From VXYL01 sp047518105 (GTDB taxonomy: Bacteria > Pseudomonadota > Gammaproteobacteria > Pseudomonadales > Azotimanducaceae), in assembly GCA_047518105.1 (NCBI GenBank), contig JAKZRQ010000142.1:1-21543 (forward strand): 21,543 nt of DNA, written 5' to 3'. A program made the position numbers and the translations under genes. The first letter of the stretch is position 1; the number at the start of each line of letters is the position of its first letter. Shown here piece after piece: positions 1 to 6,690 of the stretch. The notes beneath the pieces are model-generated. The model made no database searches and was not told the DNA's origin. It saw only the letters and a list, made by a program, of their open reading frames with translations.

Positions 1-157
1 CCTCGAAGCAGGCTGCAAGCACGCCATCGGCACCCGTCTCAAGCAGGGCGGCATGCACTGGACGGTCGCCGGCGGCAACTCCATCATCGCCCTGCGCTGC
101 TGCAAGCTCAGCAATCGCTACCCCGATTTCTGGGCGCGACGATCGGCCACCGGATGA
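1..157 (+). pseudogene. C-terminal fragment of a transposase (ISKra4-like), cut by the window edge
   Basis: The frame starting at base 2 encodes 51 residues and ends in TGA at 155-157. The text contains IGTRLKQGGMHWTV, then NSIIALRCC, and ends near YPDFWARR. This arrangement (basic RLKxxGMHW, then an IIALRCC stretch, then a short tail) is what I remember from the C-terminus of ISKra4-family transposases. The family name is recall, not a search result. The start lies outside the window, so it cannot be told whether the gene is intact upstream. The next recognisable sequence is another transposase remnant, which suggests a worn mobile-element landing area. Confidence that this is a real transposase C-terminus is fairly good; confidence in the family is moderate. 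Confidence 0.6.
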
Positions 158-275
158 ACTCTCTCACAAAATTGTCGTGCGCCCCGGGCGACCGACGATA
201 CCTCACTCTTTTCGAGGCGGTTGCGTTGCAACAGTTCGAAGAGCCGCCGCACACGCTATCGGCGGCCTGGCGCTG

Positions 276-431
276 AAGTCCTCCCGTTCGCGCCGCGTGC
301 GCTGCCGGTCGTGGAGGCCCGAGGACGTCAAAGCGGTGATGGACATGCGGCGGAAGTACCCCTTCATGGGCAAGGCGCGAATCCAGCGCATGCTGCAACG
401 CAACGGCTTGGTGCTGAGCATCGGCGATTCA
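276..431 (+). pseudogene. Internal remnant of an integrase-type transposase (helix-turn-helix part)
   Basis: About 52 codons read KSSRSRRVR..., EDVKAVMDMRRKYPFMGKARI and QRMLQRNGLVLSIG. The pattern 'basic linker, then a helix with RRKYPFMGKARIQ, then LQRNGLVLS' matches the second helix-turn-helix region of IS481/IS3-type transposases just before the DDE domain. No DDE catalytic core follows: the frame runs into the antisense of the SDR gene at 468. No convincing N-terminal half precedes it either. It is therefore a fragment of about 50 residues. The family is an inference from the motif; it could belong to any rve-type transposase. Confidence 0.5.
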
Positions 432-467
432 CGTAGGAGATGGCCGAGCGGGTGCCACCCTGGCGAT

Positions 468-1253
468 TCACCGGCCCTCGGCAGCGCTCTCTATCTTGGC
501 CTGCATTCGCCGCATGCCATTCAGCCAGCGCTCCAGGTCGTTGGTCTTGCGCGCCATCCAGGTCTCGGCAATGGCATCCGTGAGGATCAGGAAGCGTTCC
601 TCGAACACCGCCTCCGAGACCATCCGCGCGACTTCCTCGGGTTCCCTGATCGGCCCTGCCGCGTCGCTCGGGAGTGTCGACCCGGGATCGCTCAGCATCG
701 GCGTGCGTACCCCCAACGGAGCGAGCAAGGAGACGCGAATGCCCTTGTCGTGATAGGTGATCGACAGCCATTCGGCGAGTCCGACGACGGCATGCTTGGT
801 CACGGCGTAGGTGAGGTTGCCGTGGCTGGTGAGGATGCCGGCCATGGAGGCCGTGTGCAGCAGATAGCCGGACCCGCGCTCCAGCATCGTGGGCAGCACC
901 GCGCGGACTGCGAACACATGGGCCATGACGTTGACCTGCCACTGGTCGTCCCAGACGTCGATGGGGGTGTTCAGCGGCGCGCCACCGGTGGCGATGCCGG
1001 CGTTGGAGAAGAACACGTCCACCGGGCCGTTGGCGCGTACCGACTCGGCCACCAGACCGTTCAAGTCCGCCTCGTTGCCGACGTCGCAAGCCACCGCCTT
1101 GCCGTCGATTTCCCGAGCCATTGCACGAGCGCCGTCGCCGTTGATGTCGGCCACCACCACCCGGGCGCCCAACCGAGCGAACTCACGCGCGCTCGCCGCG
1201 CCGATACCGCTCGCGCCCCCCGTAATGATGGCGTGCTTGTGTGCAAGGTCCAT
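468..1253 (-). CDS. Short-chain dehydrogenase/reductase (SDR), 261 aa
   Basis: This is a classical SDR: an NAD(P)-dependent oxidoreductase with a Rossmann fold. Visible motifs are the cofactor loop TGGASGIG (residues 11-18), Asp36 after the second strand (VVVAD, which favours NAD over NADP), SNAG (83-86), catalytic Ser136 (TASMAG) and the YxxxK pair Tyr149/Lys153 (TYAVTK). The length fits the family. I chose the ATG at 1253 because AGGAG lies six bases upstream and the protein then begins with the usual MDLAHKHAIITGG; the frame stays open upstream but lacks SDR-like sequence. The substrate cannot be read from the sequence. It lies between transposase remnants and a decayed dehydrogenase, so it may be part of a transferred catabolic cluster. 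The C-terminus from about residue 185 is the variable substrate-binding region. Confidence 0.9.
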   Translation of the reverse strand: MDLAHKHAIITGGASGIGAASAREFARLGARVVVADINGDGARAMAREIDGKAVACDVGNEADLNGLVAESVRANGPVDVFFSNAGIATGGAPLNTPIDVWDDQWQVNVMAHVFAVRAVLPTMLERGSGYLLHTASMAGILTSHGNLTYAVTKHAVVGLAEWLSITYHDKGIRVSLLAPLGVRTPMLSDPGSTLPSDAAGPIREPEEVARMVSEAVFEERFLILTDAIAETWMARKTNDLERWLNGMRRMQAKIESAAEGR

Positions 1254-1940
1254 GGGTCGCTCCTGTCGTTTGCGACACCCTATCAGGCGGGCAAGATTCT
1301 CGGAAGCAACCCGGGGAGTCGCCGGTCTTCCGCGTTGGCGTTGTTCAACGCCCGGCGTAGGATTGGGCGCTTGACGCAATTCGGGGGGATACGGTGAAGG
1401 CATTGAGTGCAGGACGCGACCGCTTCGGCGGGGTAGGCAGGTGGCTGCTGCTCGCAATGTTTGCGTTGGGCTGTCCATCCGCGATGGCCGAGGAATCGGC
1501 CACGGCGGAGTCCGACTCGGAACCGCAGGAGTCGGCCAGGTCCCTCGGCTGGGTGGACGAGGCGCGCCTTGTCGCCGCCGGCGAAGCCGAACCCGGAAGC
1601 TGGCTCGCCCACGGTCAGACCTACGACGAGTTGCGGTTCTCCACGCTCACCCAGATCAATCGAGACACCGTGGGCTTGCTTGGCCTGGCTCGGGTCAAGA
1701 ACCTCAACATCGCGCATCGCTTGCAGGCGACGCCGTTGGTGATCGACGGCGTGATGTACTTCACCGACTCCTGGAGCGTCGCCTACCCGACCAACAAGCC
1801 CTATGCCATCAGCGGCGCGCCGCGCGCCGTTCGAGCATCCCGAACTCGAAGCAGCGGCCAAGACCCGGTCCGGTGAGTGGTGGAAGCTAGGCGGCGGCGG
1901 CACCGTTTGGCACGCCATCGGGGTTCCTCAAGGCCATCGA

Positions 1941-1979
1941 TCCGCTCGCCGGCTCCGCTCGCCGGCTCCGCTCGCCGGC
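1941..1979 (+). repeat. 13-bp tandem repeat, three perfect copies
   Basis: TCCGCTCGCCGGC occurs three times in a row (1941-1953, 1954-1966, 1967-1979) inside the PQQ dehydrogenase remnant. With a single copy the frame reads AIDPLAGKEAW, exactly as the family expects. The two extra copies add 26 bases and break the frame. Confidence 0.95.
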
Positions 1980-2175
1980 AAGGAAGCCTGGAGCGTCCAG
2001 CGCGCCACGCCGTACAACGGCGGCGTTCTTGCCACTGCGGGGGGACTGGTGATCCAAGGCGATGCCGCCGGTACGCTGCCACATCGTCTGCAGCGGCGTC
2101 CTAAGCGACAAGGGGATGCTGTCCTTCGCCGAGGCAGTATCGACCCAGGAGGCGGAGTTGATTCGCCAGCATGTG

Positions 2176-2220
2176 ATCTCCGAGGCGCAGATCTCCGAGG
2201 CGTAGATCTCCGAGGCGCAG
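2176..2220 (+). repeat. 15-bp tandem repeat, three copies, one carrying a stop codon
   Basis: ATCTCCGAGGCGCAG is repeated at 2176-2190, 2191-2205 and 2206-2220. It encodes ISEAQ in the C-terminal tail of the dehydrogenase remnant. The middle copy has a C-to-T change that turns CAG into TAG. Confidence 0.95.
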
Positions 2221-2305
2221 AAGGCGAGGGCGGCGCAGTGGAGGGGAAGAAGTCGCGTCCGGGACTGACCGACGGCGCCGAGCAACGAGCCAGATTTTGT
2301 TTCCG

Positions 2306-2329
2306 GCGCCGGTGCCCGCGCCGGTGCCC
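2306..2329 (+). repeat. 12-bp tandem duplication downstream of the rhomboid gene
   Basis: GCGCCGGTGCCC occurs twice in a row in the short convergent gap between the dehydrogenase remnant and the rhomboid stop codon. It shows no terminator structure with a T run. Confidence 0.85.
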
Positions 2330-2336
2330 GCTCGCT

Positions 2337-3209
2337 TCAGTCGGCCACCGCCCAGGCGGCGGTGACGATCACGATGGCCAACCAGCCGAAATAGCGTTGC
2401 GCCTGGGGCCCAACGAGGTGTAGGCGCGTCCGGGCGACAAAGAGTCCGATCAGGAACCCGGCAACCAACCCGGCGAGGTGCGCGACCACGTCGGTGTCTT
2501 CGCCTGCTGTACCCGTATAGGCGAAGAAGGCGATCGCCGCGAACACCGGCGCGAACCGCTGTTGCCAGCGCCCTTGGCGGAAGTAGCCGCTGCGCCACAT
2601 GAAGGCGCCGGCCAGGCCGACGGCAGCAAAGGTCGCGGTCGAGGCACCGATGGACATGAAGAAGTCCGGCCGCACCAGCACGTTCAAGGCGTTTCCGAAC
2701 GCCCCGCCGAGCACGATGCACAGCCACGCCAGGCCAGAGCCGAGAAAGCGCCCGGCCAGTAGTCCGAACAGTCCGCCGAACAGGGAATTGCCAACGATGT
2801 GAGGCAGGTCGGCATGCAGGGTGAGGGCCGTGACCAGGCGCCAGATCTCTCCGGTCATCACCGATCCCACGTGGATCCGGCCGGCAACGCGCCAATCCAA
2901 GCCGAACAAGGTTGCACCCTCGGCGGCGAGCACCAGCCAGATCACCGCGAGATAGGCGGCGACTCCCCACCAGCCGCTGTCGATCCGCGCCGGGAACACG
3001 GGTGGAGGACGAGGTACGTTCTCGCCTTCGTAGGCGGCCACTTCGTTCTCGGCGTGGTCGAGATCCTCCTCGGCGACCAGCAAACGCCAACTGCCGTCTT
3101 GGTGGTCGATGCGGTTGTCTATGCCGCGCGCGGTCAGTACCAGGGCGAAGGTCCTGAGGTCGCGGTGTTCGCGGCCGGTGCGCAGTACGAGCCAGTCCTC
3201 CTCCGTCAT
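2337..3209 (-). CDS. Rhomboid-family intramembrane serine protease, 290 aa
   Basis: This is an inner-membrane protease of the rhomboid clan, which cleaves membrane-embedded substrates. Counting from ATG 3209, a soluble N-terminal part of about 75 residues precedes six predicted hydrophobic segments. The L1 loop Trp-Arg is at 123-124 (GEIWRLVT). His137 and Asn141 sit in HADLPHIVGNS, catalytic Ser190 lies in IGASTA, and catalytic His244 lies in VVAHLAGL. The usual GxSG is GAST here. An in-frame GTG at 3227 would add six residues; neither start has a convincing Shine-Dalgarno, so the start is uncertain. It is divergent from the ThDP enzyme at 3338. The physiological substrate is unknown. The Ser/His pair and the WR loop make the family call strong. 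Confidence 0.88.
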   Translation of the reverse strand: MTEEDWLVLRTGREHRDLRTFALVLTARGIDNRIDHQDGSWRLLVAEEDLDHAENEVAAYEGENVPRPPPVFPARIDSGWWGVAAYLAVIWLVLAAEGATLFGLDWRVAGRIHVGSVMTGEIWRLVTALTLHADLPHIVGNSLFGGLFGLLAGRFLGSGLAWLCIVLGGAFGNALNVLVRPDFFMSIGASTATFAAVGLAGAFMWRSGYFRQGRWQQRFAPVFAAIAFFAYTGTAGEDTDVVAHLAGLVAGFLIGLFVARTRLHLVGPQAQRYFGWLAIVIVTAAWAVAD

Positions 3210-3283
3210 CGGTTCATGTTGGCACACGAAGAGGAAGGGGACGAGATCAACATTCGACAGGACTCGACGGGCGTTCAGACCCG

Positions 3284-3300
3284 TGATCCGGCTTGGATCA
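3284..3300 (+). promoter_or_regulatory. 17-bp inverted repeat upstream of the ThDP enzyme (6-5-6)
   Basis: TGATCC-GGCTT-GGATCA is a perfect six-base inverted repeat with a five-base centre. It lies just before a possible -10 box (TAAGAT, 3303-3308). Its size and position fit an operator for a dimeric repressor or activator, but the regulator is unknown. Confidence 0.45.
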
Positions 3301-3310
3301 AGTAAGATTG

Positions 3311-3327
3311 CCCGTTTCGAGAACGGG
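3311..3327 (+). promoter_or_regulatory. Second 17-bp inverted repeat, overlapping the ribosome-binding region
   Basis: CCCGTT-TCGAG-AACGGG is a perfect six-base inverted repeat with a five-base centre, ten bases before ATG 3338. Its right arm shares GGG with the putative Shine-Dalgarno GGGAGCAGG. In RNA it could form a hairpin that hides the ribosome site; as DNA it could be an operator. Confidence 0.45.
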
Positions 3328-3337
3328 AGCAGGCTGC

Positions 3338-4978
3338 ATGAACAGCGTCGACCACGTCGCCAAGATCCTCAAGGAAGAGGGCGTCACCTGGATGTCCTGC
3401 TATCCCTCCAACCCGTTGATCGAAGCGGTGGCGAAGGAGGGCATCCGACCGGTGGCATTCCGCCACGAGCGCGGTGCGGTGATGGCGGCCGACGGCTACT
3501 CGCGGCTCTCCGACCGCCGTCGATTCGGGGTCGTCGCGGTACAGTCCCAAGCAGGGGCCGAGAACTCCGTTGGCGGGCTCGCGCAGGCCAACGCCGACAA
3601 CGTGCCGATTCTCGCGCTGCCGGGCGGCAATCCCCTCGACATGCTGTTCGTGCGCCCCAATTTCTTTGCCGCCAGGACCTGGGCCGCGGTGCTGAAACGC
3701 GCCGAGGTCATCACCCGGCCGGACCAGACCGGCAGCGTCATGCGTCGTGCCTTCCACGCATTGCGTACCGGACGTCCTGGCCCGGTACTGGTGGAGATGC
3801 CCGGCGATGTGTGCACGCAGTCCATTCCCGACGATGCGCCGCCCTACGTATCGCCGGCGCCCGCCCTCTACGCGCCAGCGGCGGGGGCGGTGGCAGACGC
3901 CGTGAAGAAACTCATTGATGCCGCGGAGCCCTTGATCTGGGCCGGGGCGGGCGTGATGTCCGCAGGAGCGACCGAAGAGCTCCGCACGCTGGCCGAACTG
4001 CTCGACATCCCCGTGTACACGTCCATGCCCGGAAAGTCCGCCTTCGACGAACGGCATCCATTGTCCGTCGGTGCCGGCGGCGCGACCGTCGGGGGCCCCG
4101 CCCGGGAGTGGCTCGACAACTGCGACGTGCTGTTCGCCGTTGGTTCCTCGCTCACCGCGACCCCCTACGGCCAGCGTTTCTCCCGCGACAAGTTCCTGAT
4201 CCACTCGGTGATCGCGGACGAGGAGATCAACAAGGACACCGTCGCCGACATCGGCTTGGTGGGCGATGCCAAGCTGACGCTGGCCGCGATGATCGATGTC
4301 GCCAAGGGACTCGTGGGCGAATCCGGTCGCGCCAGCGGCGTCCAAGCGCGCGTCAAGGCCGCCCGGGATGCCTGGCTTCTGCAATGGCGGCCCTACCTCA
4401 CCAACGACGACGGCCCGCTGTCGCCCTACCGCGTCATCCACGAGATGAACCGGGTGCTCGACAACGACAACTGCGTGGTCACCCACGACGCCGGGGCGCC
4501 GAGGGACCAGATCTTGCCGTTCTACACCGCCACCACGCCCCACAGCTACGTCGGTTGGGGCAAGACCACACACTTAGGCTTCTCCATTCCGCTCATGATC
4601 GGCGCCAAGATGGCGGCGCCCGAACGCATGTGCGTGAACCTCATGGGCGATGGCGCCTTCGGCATGTCGGGTCTCGACATCGAGACGTCGGCCCGCGCCG
4701 GCATCCCGATCACCACGGTGGTCCTCAACAACGGCATCATGGCGACGTATCCCGGCGGATTTCCCACCGCTCGGGAGAAGTTCGGCGTGTCCCACATGCA
4801 GGGCGACTACGCCGGTCTCGCCAAGGCCATGGGTGCCGAGGGAATCCATGTGGTCCGGGCGGCCGAGATGGCACCGGCGTTGGAACGGGCGAAACGGCTG
4901 AACGCCGACGGCAAGACCGTGCTGATCGACGTCAAGACCCGAGCGGAAGATTCGCGGGCACCGGCGCGTTTCACGTAG
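3338..4978 (+). CDS. Thiamine-diphosphate-requiring enzyme, acetolactate-synthase-like, 546 aa
   Basis: Three-domain ThDP enzyme of the decarboxylase/acetolactate synthase superfamily. The N-terminal PYR domain carries the catalytic Glu44 in FRHERGAVMAADGYSR. A central domain of about 190-330 follows, then the C-terminal PP domain with the ThDP/Mg2+ motif starting GDGAFGMS (437-439 GDG) and ending LNN (464-465). The length is typical. I chose ATG 3338 because GGGAGCAGG precedes it; an ATG 15 codons upstream lies within the palindrome region and lacks family sequence. The exact reaction (acetolactate, benzoylformate or oxalyl-CoA type) cannot be told by eye. It resembles the broad group usually named only 'thiamine pyrophosphate-requiring protein'. 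A dioxygenase remnant follows immediately, which suggests a former catabolic cluster. Confidence 0.88.
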   Translation: MNSVDHVAKILKEEGVTWMSCYPSNPLIEAVAKEGIRPVAFRHERGAVMAADGYSRLSDRRRFGVVAVQSQAGAENSVGGLAQANADNVPILALPGGNPLDMLFVRPNFFAARTWAAVLKRAEVITRPDQTGSVMRRAFHALRTGRPGPVLVEMPGDVCTQSIPDDAPPYVSPAPALYAPAAGAVADAVKKLIDAAEPLIWAGAGVMSAGATEELRTLAELLDIPVYTSMPGKSAFDERHPLSVGAGGATVGGPAREWLDNCDVLFAVGSSLTATPYGQRFSRDKFLIHSVIADEEINKDTVADIGLVGDAKLTLAAMIDVAKGLVGESGRASGVQARVKAARDAWLLQWRPYLTNDDGPLSPYRVIHEMNRVLDNDNCVVTHDAGAPRDQILPFYTATTPHSYVGWGKTTHLGFSIPLMIGAKMAAPERMCVNLMGDGAFGMSGLDIETSARAGIPITTVVLNNGIMATYPGGFPTAREKFGVSHMQGDYAGLAKAMGAEGIHVVRAAEMAPALERAKRLNADGKTVLIDVKTRAEDSRAPARFT

Positions 4979-5110
4979 CGGCCGACGCCGAGATCGTCGA
5001 AGCGCCGGGCGGCAGCGTCATTCTCTACGACGCGCGTACTTGGCATCGTGGCGGAATCAACCGCACCGACAACGGGTTGTTGATCGGATGCGCCCTGCTC
5101 GCCTCGGCGC
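4979..5110 (+). pseudogene. C-terminal fragment of a phytanoyl-CoA-dioxygenase-like (PhyH) protein
   Basis: Right after the ThDP enzyme stop, a frame reads EIVEAPGGSVILYDARTWHRG and INRTDNGLLIGC. The pattern 'AP.GS...D.R.WH.GG.NRTDN' is the second half of the cupin core of PhyH-type Fe(II)/2-oxoglutarate oxygenases, including the distal iron His in TWHRG. No N-terminal half with the HxD motif exists: upstream is the ThDP coding sequence. The remnant has no start and degenerates after about 5110. The call rests on motif recall. Confidence 0.6.
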
Positions 5111-5182
5111 CTCGGCACTGGCGCCGACAACACTGTGACGGAAAATCGAGCCGGAGCCGGGTTGCCGATCCGTCCGGACCGT

Positions 5183-5991
5183 TCAGACGCGCCTCGCCGC
5201 GACGAGCGTCATGGCATTGTCCCGGGACACCAATGCGAGATCTTCATCGCGTTCGAGAAAGGGCCCCACGTCGGCTGCGACGCGTTTCCAGTCCAGTGCT
5301 TGCAGTCGTTGCATGACGCATTCGGGCCACGTCCCCGCGGTCATCTCCGGTCCTCGCCAACCGGACTGCCCCAGAGCCGCGTTCAGCAAGGTTAGATTGG
5401 GCTCCGGCCAGTCGGGGTCACCGAGGTACCACACGAGATCGTACATGTCGCGACCCTTGGCATATGGACGTTGCATGACGGCGTGCAGCTTGCCGGCCAA
5501 GAGGGACGACCGGTCGTGGTGGAAGAGCCGCAACGTGACATGGCGGCGTACAAGGCTCACTGCGGTCAGTGCCCCGCAGGAGGGCGGGTGTCGACTTCGA
5601 TCTTGATTGCAACGACTTCGGAGGCGTGCGGAGAAAGACCAATCTCGTAGAGGATGCCTGGAAGCCGAACGACAACGCTGTGACCTGTACGGTGTTCGCG
5701 CAGTCGGATGTCGACACCATAGTCCTCGGCTTGCAGTGCCGAACGGACGGCGCCAAGGTAACCGCGGAGGTCGTAGCCGCGTGGGTTTTCGAGGGCGAAG
5801 TCGAGATCCTCCGAGTGTCGTGGAAGGCTGAACAGGAATCGCAGGCAGGTGCCCCCCTGGAAAGCCAGCGACGTCATTGCGCCAGAGCGTTGCAAGGCTT
5901 CGAGGATGCGCGCCTGGAAGTACTCCCGGGCGGCGCTGCGGCCCCAAGGGATGCTGAGGTCACGGACCAGTTCGCGCAGATACTCCTTCAC
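5183..5991 (-). pseudogene. abiEii: AbiEii toxin (nucleotidyltransferase), one-base frameshift
   Basis: This is the toxin half of a type IV toxin-antitoxin / abortive-infection system; the family transfers nucleotides to RNA. The GTG start at 5991 overlaps the abiEi stop (GTGA). The first part has the nucleotidyltransferase signature GGTCLRFLF (46-54) and SEDLDF (60-65). It hits a stop at 5566 after TRPPAGH. The second part (LTAVSLVRRHVTLRLFHHDR, LLAGKLHAVMQRPYAKGRD, then LVWYLGDPDWPEPN) continues one frame over to 5183. Adding one G in the C4/G4 run at 5572-5575 restores a continuous protein of about 269 residues. Either the gene is freshly broken or the assembly has a homopolymer error. Confidence 0.82.
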
Positions 5992-6624
5992 AGCGGTGCG
6001 TATTCCGGTGCCGCCCGAGCCAACTCCGCGATCCGTCGAGCGGCACGCAGCAGCTTCGGGGACGCGCTCGCTCGCGCGAACTCTTCGATCCTGGGGAGAT
6101 CCAGGACGTGGTAGTCGAGCCGAAGCTGCTCCAGGTAACTGGCTTGGTCGGCGCCGGATTGCAGGTGCACCATGTCGAGCAGTGCCTTCTCCGGTGTCGC
6201 GACATGAGCCTGTTGGCCTGCGCCGAGATTGACGAGTCGGTAGCCGAAGCGCATTCCGCGTCTCAGGTGACGGAACGAGAATCGACCAAGGGGCGTGCGA
6301 AAGGTTCGAGGCCGCACACCACCGCAGCTCGTAGTCTCGGGGGACGTTCTCGGGAATGGCCCCGGCGAACGCCAGCGCGGACGCCCCGCTCACATACGAT
6401 CCCGGGGCCAGGTGGTTGGCGATCAGGAATGGATGGGGAGATTGCTTGCGCCAAGGCGGGGCCAGCGCGTAGAGACCGCGCCTCAACTGCACCAGACGTC
6501 CTGCGCTGGTCCAGCGCGAGAGCTGGCGGCGCACATGTCGAGGATCGACATCGCAGGCAAGAAGGAGACCTGTCTCGAATAGCGGCTCATTACCCACGGC
6601 AGTCAGCAGATCATCGAATTTCAT
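5988..6624 (-). pseudogene. abiEi: AbiEi antitoxin, one-base frameshift
   Basis: Antitoxin and autorepressor of the AbiE pair. ATG 6624 begins MKFDDLLTAVGNEPLFETG with a winged-helix DNA-binding region to about residue 60 (RQLSRWTSAGRLVQLRRGLY). The middle part is SYVSGASALAFAGAIPENVP. After that the frame is lost. The continuation (TTSCGGVRPRTFRTPLGRF, YRLVNLG, ATPEKALLDMVHL) is in the next frame and ends at 5988. Removing one base from the G5 run at 6339-6343 gives IPENVPETTSCGGVRPRTF and a protein of about 211 residues, as in the family. It is followed by abiEii with a four-base stop/start overlap. Confidence 0.82.
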
Positions 6625-6628
6625 GCGG

Positions 6629-6654
6629 ATAAGCTGCCAGATTTGGCAACTTAT
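6629..6654 (-). promoter_or_regulatory. Palindromic operator in front of abiEi
   Basis: On the minus strand ATAAGTTGCCA and TGGCAGCTTAT form an inverted repeat (10 of 11 pairs, four-base centre) ending five bases before the abiEi ATG. AbiEi proteins of known systems repress their own operon by binding inverted repeats in the promoter, so this is the expected operator. Confidence 0.65.
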
Positions 6655-6661
6655 TACGATA

Positions 6662-6690
6662 AAACTACTTGGAAACGCTCGCTAGACCAA
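6662..6690 (-). promoter_or_regulatory. Putative abiE promoter
   Basis: On the minus strand TTGGTC (6685-6690) and TAGTTT (6662-6667) are separated by 17 bases. The expected start site falls at the edge of the palindrome at 6629-6654. The -35 box abuts the rpoN stop codon at 6682, so abiE has its own promoter rather than relying on read-through. Confidence 0.4.

Larger units (their letters stand above)
1394..2268 (+). pseudogene. Decayed PQQ-dependent alcohol dehydrogenase (quinohaemoprotein type)
   Basis: Family pieces appear in order but in different frames. First comes a GTG start with a GGGGGG ribosome site and a signal peptide ending SAMA|EE. The N-terminal part then reads ELRFSTLTQINRDTVGLLGL and QATPLVIDGVMYFT. 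In another frame comes PFEHPELEAAAKTRSGEWWK with GGGGTVW, then AIDPLAGKEAW, PYNGGVLATAGGLV and QGDAAG. A cytochrome-c-domain-like tail follows (GVLSDKGMLSFAEAV, EAELIRQHVI). Two large internal deletions remove most of the propeller, and no CxxCH haem site remains. A 13-bp triplication at 1941-1979 and an in-frame TAG inside a 15-bp repeat at 2191-2205 add further damage. The intact family oxidises alcohols in the periplasm with PQQ. Family assignment is confident; this copy cannot work. Confidence 0.85.

Noticed and set aside
177..1397. A 406-codon plus-strand frame opposite the SDR gene
   Set aside because: Beyond about 431 it is the antisense of a clear SDR with all motifs; it has no family features of its own. 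Only the short transposase-like part was kept.
5572..6343. Phase variation of abiE through homopolymers
   Set aside because: Runs of four and five bases are too short to be typical contingency loci; assembly error or ordinary mutation is more likely.
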